From Nocardia flavorosea NBRC 108225 (GTDB lineage Bacteria > Actinomycetota > Actinomycetes > Mycobacteriales > Mycobacteriaceae), in contig NZ_BDCG01000013.1 of assembly GCF_001613385.1 (NCBI RefSeq), positions 186,001-250,000 of the forward strand: a stretch of DNA of 64,000 nt. The letters run 5' to 3'. Under the pieces are notes generated by a model. It was not told the DNA's origin. It ran no database searches and worked only from the letters and a program-made list of their open reading frames with translations. Each line of letters opens with the position of its first letter. Position 1 is the stretch's first letter. Shown here piece by piece: positions 57,184 through 64,000 of the stretch. The translations under genes and the position numbers were made by a program.

Positions 57184-57197
57184 TATAACACGTTCTA
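57184..57197. promoter_or_regulatory. KstR-type operator before the acyl-CoA synthetase
   Basis: TATAACACGTTCTA fits TnnAACnnGTTnnA exactly and lies about 135 bases upstream of the synthetase ATG. Confidence 0.7.
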
Positions 57198-57251
57198 CTT
57201 TGCCCTATCGAGGAATCGGCGCCCCCGGGAGTCCCTCACACTTGCCTCCAC

Positions 57252-57278
57252 TAAAGGGGATATCTACTATCCCCTTTA
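57252..57278. promoter_or_regulatory. Perfect operator palindrome before the Rrf2 gene
   Basis: TAAAGGGGATA, TCTAC, TATCCCCTTTA: an 11-bp perfect inverted repeat that runs into the ATG at 57278. Its place over the start suggests tight autorepression by the Rrf2 protein. Confidence 0.8.
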
Positions 57279-57757
57279 TGAAGATGGGCGAGGGCGTCGA
57301 ATGGAGCCTGCACTGCTGCGTGACCCTGACCTGGACCGAGGAGCGCTGGCCGGTGCCGATCGCACGCCTGGCCGCCTGGTTCGACCTGCCCGTGGAATAC
57401 CTGAAGAAACGCCTACAGGCTCTGGTCCGCGCCGGCATCCTCATCTCGACCCCCGGTGTCCGAGGCGGATTCGGCCTGGCCCGGCCGCCGGAACAGATCA
57501 CACTGCTCGACGTGGTGACCGCCATCGAAGGCGGTACCGACCCGTTCCGCTGCACCGAGATCCGGCAGCGGGGGCACAGCGGGCGCACCGCAACGACCGA
57601 TTTCGCCCACCAGTGCGGTATCGCAGCGGCCATGCGCCGCGCGGAACTGGCCTGGCGACGCGAGCTGGCAGCGCAGACCATTGCCGATCTCGCCGCCGCG
57701 GCACCGGCGGGTTCCGCGGAACGCACCCGTCGCGAGATCGCCACCGCAGGTACCTGA
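57278..57757 (+). CDS. Rrf2-family regulator, possible Fe-S sensor
   Basis: 159 residues. Winged helix: VEWSLHCCVTLTWTEERWPV, ARLAAWFDLPVEYLKKRLQA, LVRAGILISTPGVRGGFGLA. Three cysteines sit in or near the sensor loop (FRCTEIRQRG, FAHQCGIAAA, plus CC near residue 13), a pattern used by Rrf2 proteins that hold an Fe-S cluster (NsrR, IscR, RsrR). Coupled at close range to a flavoenzyme gene (52 bases). Senses redox or nitric oxide by inference. Confidence 0.85.
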   Translation: MKMGEGVEWSLHCCVTLTWTEERWPVPIARLAAWFDLPVEYLKKRLQALVRAGILISTPGVRGGFGLARPPEQITLLDVVTAIEGGTDPFRCTEIRQRGHSGRTATTDFAHQCGIAAAMRRAELAWRRELAAQTIADLAAAAPAGSAERTRREIATAGT

Positions 57758-57809
57758 CCGCTCCGGGCTCCGGAGACTTTTCGATCCTTCCACCGAACAG
57801 GAGGCAAAC

Positions 57810-59030
57810 ATGCCCGGAATCATCGTGGTGGGTGGCGGTTTCGCCGGTGTGTGGAGCGCAGCGGGCGCGGTGCGACTGGCACGCGAGACAAGGCGCGAAC
57901 TATCGGTCACCCTGATCTCTCCCGGCGACGATCTGGTGATCCGCCCTCGCCTGTACCAGTCCGCACCCGAACGGATGCGGGTCTCGCTGGACCGGATCCT
58001 CGGGCCTGCCGGAGTGCGCCGCATCGCGGCCACGGTGACCGGAATCGATACCACCGGACAGACCGTGACCACCACCGACAGGAATGGACTCAGCGCCGAA
58101 CTCCACTACGACCGTCTGATACTCGCCACGGGAAGTGAACTCGTCCGCCCGGACGTACCCGGCGCCGACCTGCTGTTCGACGTGGACACGCTGCCCGCGG
58201 CCACAGAGCTGGACATTCATCTGAACCGGTTGCCCGATCTGCCGCCCGGCGCGGGCAGGTTCACCGCCGTCGTGGTCGGTGCGGGATTCACCGGCCTGGA
58301 GATCGCCACCGAACTGATGGACCGGCTCGGCGCCGTCGCAGCGACCCACGCACCCGGCGCGAAGGCCCGGGTGGTGCTGGTCGAGCGGGCGAACACCCTC
58401 GGGCCGGAACTCGGCCCCGGCCCGCGCCGGGAGATCACCGACGCCCTGGCCGTCCTCGGTGTGGAATACCGACTCGGGGTGAGCGTGGCCGCGGTGGAAC
58501 CGGACCAGGTCGCGTTGTCCGACGGCACGCAGTTCGCCACGCATACCGTGATCTGGACAGCGGGGGTCCGTGCCAATGGGCTCACCGCCGGAATCCCGGG
58601 GGTCCGCGATCGGCTCGGCCGCCTCGAAGTGGACGCGAATCTGGCGGTCACCGATGTACCGGCGGTCTACGCGGCCGGCGATACCGCCGCCGCGGCGGCC
58701 GACCCGGGACACCGGGTCATGCAGTGTTGCCAGCACGCCCTGCAACTGGGCAAGTTCGCGGGCCACAACGCTGCCGCCGATCTCCTGGGGCTCCCCGCGG
58801 TACCGTTCTCCGCGACCCCGTACGTCACCTGCCTCGATCTGGGCTCGTACGGGGCGGTGTTCACCGACGGGTGGGACCGCCGCGTCGTGGCGACCGGGGC
58901 TGTCGCCAAGGAACGCAAGCGCAAGGTGAACGAACTGTGGATCTACCCGCCCACCGACGACGCGGACGAACTCCTGCGACAGGCCGACTACCGGTTCTCG
59001 GTCCGGCAGATCCGAGAACCCGCCGTATGA
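57810..59030 (+). CDS. NDH-2-like FAD-dependent pyridine nucleotide oxidoreductase
   Basis: 406 residues from ATG 57810 with AGGAGG. FAD motif GIIVVGGGFAGVWSAAGAVR, second Rossmann motif AVVVGAGFTGLEIATELMDR, VPAVYAAGDTAAA and a C-terminal KRKVNELWIYPP region typical of NDH-2. No membrane-anchoring helix is obvious. NAD(P)H to quinone or similar acceptor. Regulated with the upstream Rrf2 gene, so probably part of a redox-stress response. Confidence 0.88.
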   Translation: MPGIIVVGGGFAGVWSAAGAVRLARETRRELSVTLISPGDDLVIRPRLYQSAPERMRVSLDRILGPAGVRRIAATVTGIDTTGQTVTTTDRNGLSAELHYDRLILATGSELVRPDVPGADLLFDVDTLPAATELDIHLNRLPDLPPGAGRFTAVVVGAGFTGLEIATELMDRLGAVAATHAPGAKARVVLVERANTLGPELGPGPRREITDALAVLGVEYRLGVSVAAVEPDQVALSDGTQFATHTVIWTAGVRANGLTAGIPGVRDRLGRLEVDANLAVTDVPAVYAAGDTAAAAADPGHRVMQCCQHALQLGKFAGHNAAADLLGLPAVPFSATPYVTCLDLGSYGAVFTDGWDRRVVATGAVAKERKRKVNELWIYPPTDDADELLRQADYRFSVRQIREPAV

Positions 59031-59286
59031 GCAACCACCGGAAACTGTCGCAGGCCATGACATTGTCGTCGTGGCCGATCGCAGGCGGTGTCAGCGGCCC
59101 GGGATGCCGAGACGACGGGCAGATCCGAGGCCGGCCGTCTTGTTCGCGCCGGTAGCGGCTATCGACGTTCCGGTGCGGGGCATCAGGAGACCGGGGCGTC
59201 CGACAGCGGTTTCTGTCGAGGCCGGTCGCCGCCGGCTGGGGGCGAATGTCGCGCCACGGCCTGCCGGACCGGGACGGCGGCGCCGA

Positions 59287-60495
59287 TCATCCAGCAGGAG
59301 CCAGTTCTTTATCGGTCACGTCGGCTGCCACACGTGCGGGCAGATGCGTACGTGAATGGCACAGGATCATCGCGGTACCCGACAACGCCACCAGTACCAG
59401 GCCACCGAGCAGCACGGGGTAACCGGCAACCGAGTTCAGCAGGCTCAACAACGACGGCAGCAGGAATCCGAGATAGGCGAGGGCGTAGTAGGCACCGGTG
59501 AGGGCCGCAAGTTCGTGCGGCGCCGCCAGCCGTTGCAGTTCCAGCAGGCCCGAAACCAGCGCGATCCCGTACGCACAACCCAGCGCGATCGCGGCGACCA
59601 GCGCCAGCGCCGGTGACCGGACGATGGCGGCGAACATGCTGACCAGCAGGCCCAGGGGCATCAGCATCATCGAAACGAGCACCGCGCGGGCGCTGCTGGT
59701 GCGGTCGAGCCGTTTCGCCAGCGGTTGCACCAGGGTGCCCGCAACCAGCGTGCCGACGGTCAAGGCAGTCGAATACAGCAGGCTCCACCGGCCCACCCGA
59801 TCACCGACGAGCTGCGGCATGATCGCATACGCCACTGCCGCCGACCCGAAGATCCACGGTGCCATCGGCATGATCACCCGGCGGAAACGCGGATGGCGCA
59901 AGCCGCCGAACTGGCCGCGGGTGGGACTTCCGAGGGGCCGCGTCTCCGGCGCCCGGAACAGGAACGGCAGGATCGCGAGCGTGAGCAGCGCGTGCACGAG
60001 ATAGGGGGTGACCATGGGCGCCGGCCCCCATTGCGCGAGCCCGCCGGCGACCGCCGCGCCCAGCGCGAAACCCGCGGTGAGGCAGAGTGCGGCCCAGCGG
60101 GCGCCGGTGCCCGGGTCAGCACCGCTGCGGAAGCACAGTTCGGTGGCCCAGGTCGTCCCCACTGCCATTGCCACCGCCACCCCGAACCCGGTGACCAGCC
60201 GGCCGGCCGCGATCCAGCCGACCCCGAACGTACCGGCCGCCAGCAGCAGACTCGCGATGAGGGACGCCAGCACCCCGGCGAGCGCGACCGGACGGCGGCC
60301 GAAGCGCCCCGCTGACGTTCCCGCCAGCAGTAGGCCGGGAACCAGACCGACGACATAGGCGCCGAGCAGCGCGTTCACGGTGAGTGCCGAGTAACCGGCG
60401 TCCCGGTACATCACCAGCAGGGGGGTGAACTGATTACCGCCCCACGCACAGACGAAAATCGCGGCCAGAACCGCCGTTATGGATCCGTTCCTCAT
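59287..60495 (-). CDS. MFS transporter
   Basis: 402 residues, twelve hydrophobic segments. LLLAGTSAGRFGRRPVALAG is the loop 2-3 motif (G-x-x-x-G-R-x-G-R-R); GRLVTGFGVAVAMAVGTTWA is a motif-B/C-like stretch. No long periplasmic loop. Substrate unknown; drug or metabolite efflux is likely. Its ATG overlaps the stop of the GntR gene, so they form an operon under that regulator. Confidence 0.9.
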   Translation of the reverse strand: MRNGSITAVLAAIFVCAWGGNQFTPLLVMYRDAGYSALTVNALLGAYVVGLVPGLLLAGTSAGRFGRRPVALAGVLASLIASLLLAAGTFGVGWIAAGRLVTGFGVAVAMAVGTTWATELCFRSGADPGTGARWAALCLTAGFALGAAVAGGLAQWGPAPMVTPYLVHALLTLAILPFLFRAPETRPLGSPTRGQFGGLRHPRFRRVIMPMAPWIFGSAAVAYAIMPQLVGDRVGRWSLLYSTALTVGTLVAGTLVQPLAKRLDRTSSARAVLVSMMLMPLGLLVSMFAAIVRSPALALVAAIALGCAYGIALVSGLLELQRLAAPHELAALTGAYYALAYLGFLLPSLLSLLNSVAGYPVLLGGLVLVALSGTAMILCHSRTHLPARVAADVTDKELAPAG

Positions 60496-61145
60496 CGCCG
60501 ATGGGTTCCGTCCAGGTGGGCCCGTAGCGCGGTGGTGAATGCGGCGGTATCCCCGGATTCGATGATCTCGATCAGTTCACCGTGCTCACGCAGGACGACC
60601 TGGATATGGTCGGGCACCGGCCCCAGTGCGGCCACGTTCATCCGCCGCTGCCGGTCGGCCAGCCCGGTGTAGAAGCGGATCAGCAAGGCGTTACCGCCCG
60701 CCTCGACCAGGGTGCGGTGGAACCGTTCGTCGGCGTCCGCGAAGGAATGCAGGTCCGCGTTTTCCGCCCGTTCGTGTTGGACCTCGAGCGCGGCCCGCAG
60801 TTGTTCCACGGCCGCCGGTATCCGCTGCGGGGTGCGCAGCAGCCGGCGGACCGCGGCACTCTCCACGGCCTCCCGGGCGTCCAGTACATCCTCGGCCTCG
60901 CCCGGCGGGACGGGCGCCACGATGGCGCCGCGCTTCGGCACCAGCGTCAGCAGCTCCTCGGCCTGCAACCGGACGAAGGCCTCACGCACCGGGGTGCGGC
61001 TCAGGCCCAGCCGGCCGGCGATCTCGGTTTCGCTGAACAGGTGGCCGCCCGGGAGTTCGCCGGAGAGCACCAGTTCCTTGGTGAGCTGGTAGGCGCGATC
61101 GGCGGCGCTCGTCGCGGACTGGGCGGGGTCGGAATCGGTCGGCAC
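60492..61145 (-). CDS. GntR-family regulator (FCD/FadR subfamily)
   Basis: 217 residues. Winged helix AYQLTKELVLSGELPGGHLF, SETEIAGRLGLSRTPVREAF and RLQAEELLTLVPKRGAIVAP; FCD ligand domain with DAREAVESAAVRRLL, DADERFHRTLVEAGGNALLI and the His metal ligands typical of FCD proteins (the last in EHGELIEIIESGD). A palindrome lies 26 bases upstream of its start. Probably represses itself and the coupled MFS gene. Confidence 0.9.
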   Translation of the reverse strand: MPTDSDPAQSATSAADRAYQLTKELVLSGELPGGHLFSETEIAGRLGLSRTPVREAFVRLQAEELLTLVPKRGAIVAPVPPGEAEDVLDAREAVESAAVRRLLRTPQRIPAAVEQLRAALEVQHERAENADLHSFADADERFHRTLVEAGGNALLIRFYTGLADRQRRMNVAALGPVPDHIQVVLREHGELIEIIESGDTAAFTTALRAHLDGTHRR

Positions 61146-61170
61146 CCCGCAACTCTACCGATAGATACAA

Positions 61171-61184
61171 GCTTGCATGCAAGC
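61171..61184. promoter_or_regulatory. GntR operator palindrome
   Basis: GCTTGCATGCAAGC, a perfect 14-base palindrome, with TACAA and ATGTA flanks extending it. Lies between the GntR gene and the divergent thioesterase. Confidence 0.75.
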
Positions 61185-61330
61185 ATGTACCCCAATTCAC
61201 TACCTCAGGTTCGGCCTCATGACGGGCGTCACCGGCGCACCCGGGGCGGGCGCGCCTGATCGAAACGCCGGTATGAGCACTCGGTAACGTCGGAATCCGG
61301 TACGACCCAGCGGCGAGAACGGACAAACAC

Positions 61331-62125
61331 GTGCACGAGGCCTTCTACCTGCCCGACCCGGCGGACCCGCAGCGGTTCGTATCCACCGAACTCACCCGCG
61401 GCCCGTGGTCCCCCGACGCCCAGCACGCCGGACCGCCGTCCGCCCTGCTCGGGCACGTGATCGAACGATGCGAACCCCGGGCCGGCTTCCAGGTGGGGCG
61501 GGTCGCGGTGGAAATCCTCGGCCCGGTCCCGCTGGCGCCGCTCACCGCGGAGGCCCGGGTGGTGCGGCCGGGCCGAAGTGTCGAGCTGATCGAGGCCACC
61601 CTGTCCACCGACCGCGGGCCGGTGATGCGGGCCAACGCCTGGCGGTTCAGACTCGCGGATCCGGATCTGGACCTCCCCACCCGGTTCCTGCCCAGCGGCT
61701 CCCGGCCCGGCCCCGAGCAGGCCCCCGAACCGGAGCGGTTCCCCTCCACGCAGCCGGTGGGTTTCCACACCGGTATCGAATACCGTTTCGCCGCCGGCTC
61801 ATTTTCGGAACCCGGACCGGCGGTGTGCTGGATCCGGCTGAAGTATCCGATCGTCGCGGGCACCACGCCGAGCCCGCTGGAACGCACGCTCGCCGCCGCC
61901 GATTCCGGTAACGGGGTCAGTTCGGTCCTGGATTGGAACAACTACCTGTTCATCAACACCGATCTGACGGTCACCCTGCACCGGCAGCCGGTCGGCGAGT
62001 GGGTGTGCCTGGACGCGGTCACCCACCCGCAGCCGCACGGGATCGGCCTGGCCGAATCGGCGCTCTTCGATGAGAAGGGCCCGCTGGGCCGCAGCACTCA
62101 GACACTGTTCCTCGGTCCCCGCTGA
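61331..62125 (+). CDS. Acyl-CoA thioesterase, TesB-like double hot-dog
   Basis: 264 residues. FVSTELTRGPWSPDAQHAGP, PSALLGHVIERCEPRAGFQV and VEILGPVPLAPLTAEARVVR form the first hot-dog; FINTDLTVTLHRQPVGEWVC and GIGLAESALFDEKGPLGRST the second, with the late D/S/T residues of TesB-like enzymes. Hydrolyses an acyl-CoA; chain preference unknown. GTG start. Divergent from the GntR gene. Confidence 0.85.
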   Translation: MHEAFYLPDPADPQRFVSTELTRGPWSPDAQHAGPPSALLGHVIERCEPRAGFQVGRVAVEILGPVPLAPLTAEARVVRPGRSVELIEATLSTDRGPVMRANAWRFRLADPDLDLPTRFLPSGSRPGPEQAPEPERFPSTQPVGFHTGIEYRFAAGSFSEPGPAVCWIRLKYPIVAGTTPSPLERTLAAADSGNGVSSVLDWNNYLFINTDLTVTLHRQPVGEWVCLDAVTHPQPHGIGLAESALFDEKGPLGRSTQTLFLGPR

Positions 62126-62439
62126 CCCCATGCAGAACGCCCCGCGGAACAACCGGCGCGGGGCCCCCTCGGCCCTACCCCACAGGGCGCGGCAGGCACA
62201 AGCCCGCACCACAAACCCGCGCTACGCCGGTCCACAGGATGCCCTGAGGAATACACCCGGTGGTCCGAGGAACTCGCCGGGCAATACGCCACCGATCAGG
62301 CTCCAGGCATCCACCCCGGTGAAATCCGGCCGGAAATTCCCACAGCACGCTTTTCGCCTCCGGATCGATGCTCCGGTCCCCGATCAACCTCGACGGCTGC
62401 CCCGAGCCCCTTCTCGGTTCCCGAACCCGACGAACCTGT
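62126..62439. other. Gap with no convincing gene
   Basis: About 310 bases after the thioesterase. Short open frames exist on both strands, one including CPEEYTRWSEELAGQYATDQ, but none has a start and ribosome site or a known family. Possibly decayed sequence linked to the pseudogene that follows. Confidence 0.4.
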
Positions 62440-62800
62440 CAGCGGCACCCCCAGCAAGCCGCCGAACAACTTCTCGACGGACTGGCCGCCGAACTCGGCA
62501 CCCCCGATACCGCGACCCTGGCCGCCCTCCGCACAATGCTCACCGCATACCGAAACCGCCGATACGGTGCGTACCGCAATGACCGAACGGCAACGGCAGG
62601 CGGCCCGGCATCTGGACCCCGACGACGCGGACCTGCGCGCGGGCCTGATCGGGGCCCTCACGATCGGAGTCGTGATCAGCCGCCACCTCCTCGGCCTGGA
62701 CGCCGTCCGTGACGCGACCCCCGCACGCATCATCGAACTCCTCCGCCCGGCCGTCCACGACATAGCCCACGGAGCCGCCGACGACGAACTGCGGGCATGA
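62440..62800 (+). pseudogene. TetR-family regulator C-terminal remnant
   Basis: Two frames carry TetR C-terminal pieces: AEQLLDGLAAELGTPDTATL, AALRTMLTAYRNRR up to about 62560, then, one frame over, VRTAMTERQRQAARHLDPDD, ADLRAGLIGALTIGVVISRH and ATPARIIELLRPAVHDIAHG to a stop at 62800. The HTH part is absent and a frameshift lies near 62565, so it is non-functional. Confidence 0.65.
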
Positions 62801-62964
62801 AGCCCCCGCCACGAGGAGCAGTAGCCGCCGAGGCTGCGGTTCGTTGGCCAGATCACGCGCCGGCCAGAAGACAGGGCGATCGCCGAAGCCCGAGAAAACC
62901 GCGGACCACACCGCAAGAGGCCGCCGGAGAGACCGTGTTGGTCCCCTCCGGCGACCCCGGCGAA

Positions 62965-64000
62965 TCAGACGGCCTGTTTCTCGGATTCCCGCTCGGCCAC
63001 CATCGTCAACGCGATATCGACGATCATGTCCTCCTGGCCGCCCACGAGCCGCCGGCGCCCGGCTTCCATGAGCAGGGTGCGCACATCGATCCCGTAGCGT
63101 TCGCTCGCCGCTTCCGCATGCCGCAGGAAGCTGGAGTAGACACCGGCGTAACCGAGGGTGAGGGTTTCGCGGTCCACCCGCACCGGCCGGTCCTGCAACG
63201 GCCGCACCAGATCGTCGGCGGCGTCCTGGAGGGCGAACACATCGCAGCCGTGCTTCCAGCCGAGCACATCGGCGACCGCCACGAACGCTTCGATCGGAGT
63301 GTTGCCCGCGCCCGCACCGTGGCCGGCCAGCGAGGCATCGACCCGGGTGACGCCGTTCTCGACCGCCACCACCGAGTTGGCCACCGACAGTGACAGATTC
63401 TCGTGTGCGTGGATACCGAGCTCGGTGTTCGGATCGAGCACATCGCGGTAGGCATGGATCCGGTCGCGCACGCCGTTCATGGTGAGACGGCCACCGGAAT
63501 CGGTGACGTAGACGCAGTGCGCACCGTAGCTCTCCATGAGTTTCGCCTGCTCGGCGAGCTGAGCCGGTTCGGCCATATGGCTCATCATCAGGAAGCCCGA
63601 AACGTCCATACCGATCTCGCGGGCGGTCGCGATGTGCTGGGCGGCGACATCGGCCTCGGTGCAATGGGTCGCGACCCGCACCGACCGTACGCCCAGACCC
63701 CAGGCGCGCCGCAGATCCTCGGCGGTGCCGACACCGGGCAGCAGCAGGCTGGTCAACCGGGCATTCTCGATATTCGCGGCGGCGGCCTCGAGCCAGGTCC
63801 AGTCGCTGTGCGAACCCGGCCCGTAGTTCACCGAACCCCCGGCCAGCCCGTCGCCGTGCGCGACCTCGATCGCGTCGACACCGGCGGCGTCGAGCGCGGC
63901 CACGATCTTGCCTACGTTCTCCGGGGTGATGCGGTGACGAATGGCGTGCATCCCGTCGCGCAGGGTCACATCCTGAACGAAAACCGAGGTCGTCGATTCC
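62965..64000 (-). CDS. 4-Hydroxy-2-oxovalerate aldolase (5' end outside window)
   Basis: The reading frame is open to the right edge; visible start of homology is VFVQDVTLRDGMHAIRHR (metal/catalytic R-D and H), so the true start lies just outside. Further motifs: VAHGDGLAGGSVNYGPGSHS, ATHCTEADVAAQHIATARE, GIHAHENLSLSVANSVVAVE (metal His pair), AGAGNTPIEAFVAVADVLG and YSSFLRHAEAASERYGIDV. Cleaves 4-hydroxy-2-oxoacids to pyruvate and an aldehyde, normally passed to a partner acylating dehydrogenase in meta-cleavage routes, including HsaF in steroid ring breakdown. Neighbouring sterol genes make a steroid role attractive, but the family alone does not fix it. Confidence 0.92.
   Translation of the reverse strand, partial: ESTTSVFVQDVTLRDGMHAIRHRITPENVGKIVAALDAAGVDAIEVAHGDGLAGGSVNYGPGSHSDWTWLEAAAANIENARLTSLLLPGVGTAEDLRRAWGLGVRSVRVATHCTEADVAAQHIATAREIGMDVSGFLMMSHMAEPAQLAEQAKLMESYGAHCVYVTDSGGRLTMNGVRDRIHAYRDVLDPNTELGIHAHENLSLSVANSVVAVENGVTRVDASLAGHGAGAGNTPIEAFVAVADVLGWKHGCDVFALQDAADDLVRPLQDRPVRVDRETLTLGYAGVYSSFLRHAEAASERYGIDVRTLLMEAGRRRLVGGQEDMIVDIALTMVAERESEKQAV

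Noticed and set aside
59031..59286. Small plus-strand gene after the NDH-2-like gene
   Set aside because: Frames are Arg/Gly-rich and end within the MFS gene antisense; no support.
62540..63664. Minus-strand frame of 374 codons over the aldolase
   Set aside because: Frame-shifted shadow of the 4-hydroxy-2-oxovalerate aldolase, Arg/Gly-rich.

Overview
The window reads as high-GC chromosome from a mycolic-acid-containing actinomycete, most likely Nocardia or a close relative. Supporting signs are two MspA-type porins, IdeR-type iron boxes, KstR-type sterol boxes with an ltp3/ltp4-like cluster, a mycofactocin-type dehydrogenase, a mycothiol-enzyme homologue, an F420/deazaflavin-type reductase and a decayed Emb arabinosyltransferase. 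The genus is inferred, not proven.

Layout. 1-10056: iron uptake. A siderophore NRPS with an EntF-like first condensation domain (cut by the left edge) and a FecCD/ATPase importer each have an IdeR-type box upstream; two MspA porins lie on the other side of the second box. 10110-25231: mixed housekeeping and accessory genes: cupin, YaeQ, NTF2-like protein, NarL-type two-component system, a three-gene ion-transport module, beta-lactamase-fold esterase, FMO with a TetR repressor and a perfect operator, pyruvyl-transferase-like protein, an epimerase pseudogene, two kinases, MerR and a DinB/mycothiol enzyme. 25369-27602: a two-gene conflict module, an EACC1-type adaptor overlapping a caspase protease with 11 Sel1/TPR repeats. 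It is followed by an emb pseudogene and an AAA ATPase fused to a PD-(D/E)XK-like nuclease.

30344-40665: an integrated element of about 10.3 kb in a tRNA(CAU) gene. It has a tyrosine integrase, an excisionase-like HTH protein, a CI-like repressor, a P-loop replication-type ATPase, a WhiB protein, a scaffold-like protein, an HK97-type capsid, a cold-shock-like protein and several very small coupled ORFs. No terminase, portal, protease or tail gene is visible. Its plan recalls the small mycobacterial prophage-like elements phiRv1/phiRv2 and capsid-carrying phage satellites, but with an even smaller structural set. It also carries three unexplained DNA features: attP-arm repeats, a two-copy hairpin-plus-box repeat, and GGGAGGAC repeats beside the replication gene.

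40822-64000: chromosome again: Ddn-like reductase, a Gly/Cys-rich membrane protein with a divergent partner, and DedA. A sterol or lipid catabolic region follows: aldehyde dehydrogenase and acyl-CoA synthetase behind KstR-type boxes, DUF35 proteins, ltp4/ltp3-like retro-aldolases, an Ltp1-like thiolase and a mycofactocin-type SDR. Between and after these lie a haem membrane reductase, a Phd/RelE toxin-antitoxin pair, an Rrf2-regulated NDH-2-like flavoenzyme, an MFS/GntR pair, a thioesterase, a TetR pseudogene, and a 4-hydroxy-2-oxovalerate aldolase cut by the right edge.

All homology calls were made by eye from translated sequence; none was checked against a database.
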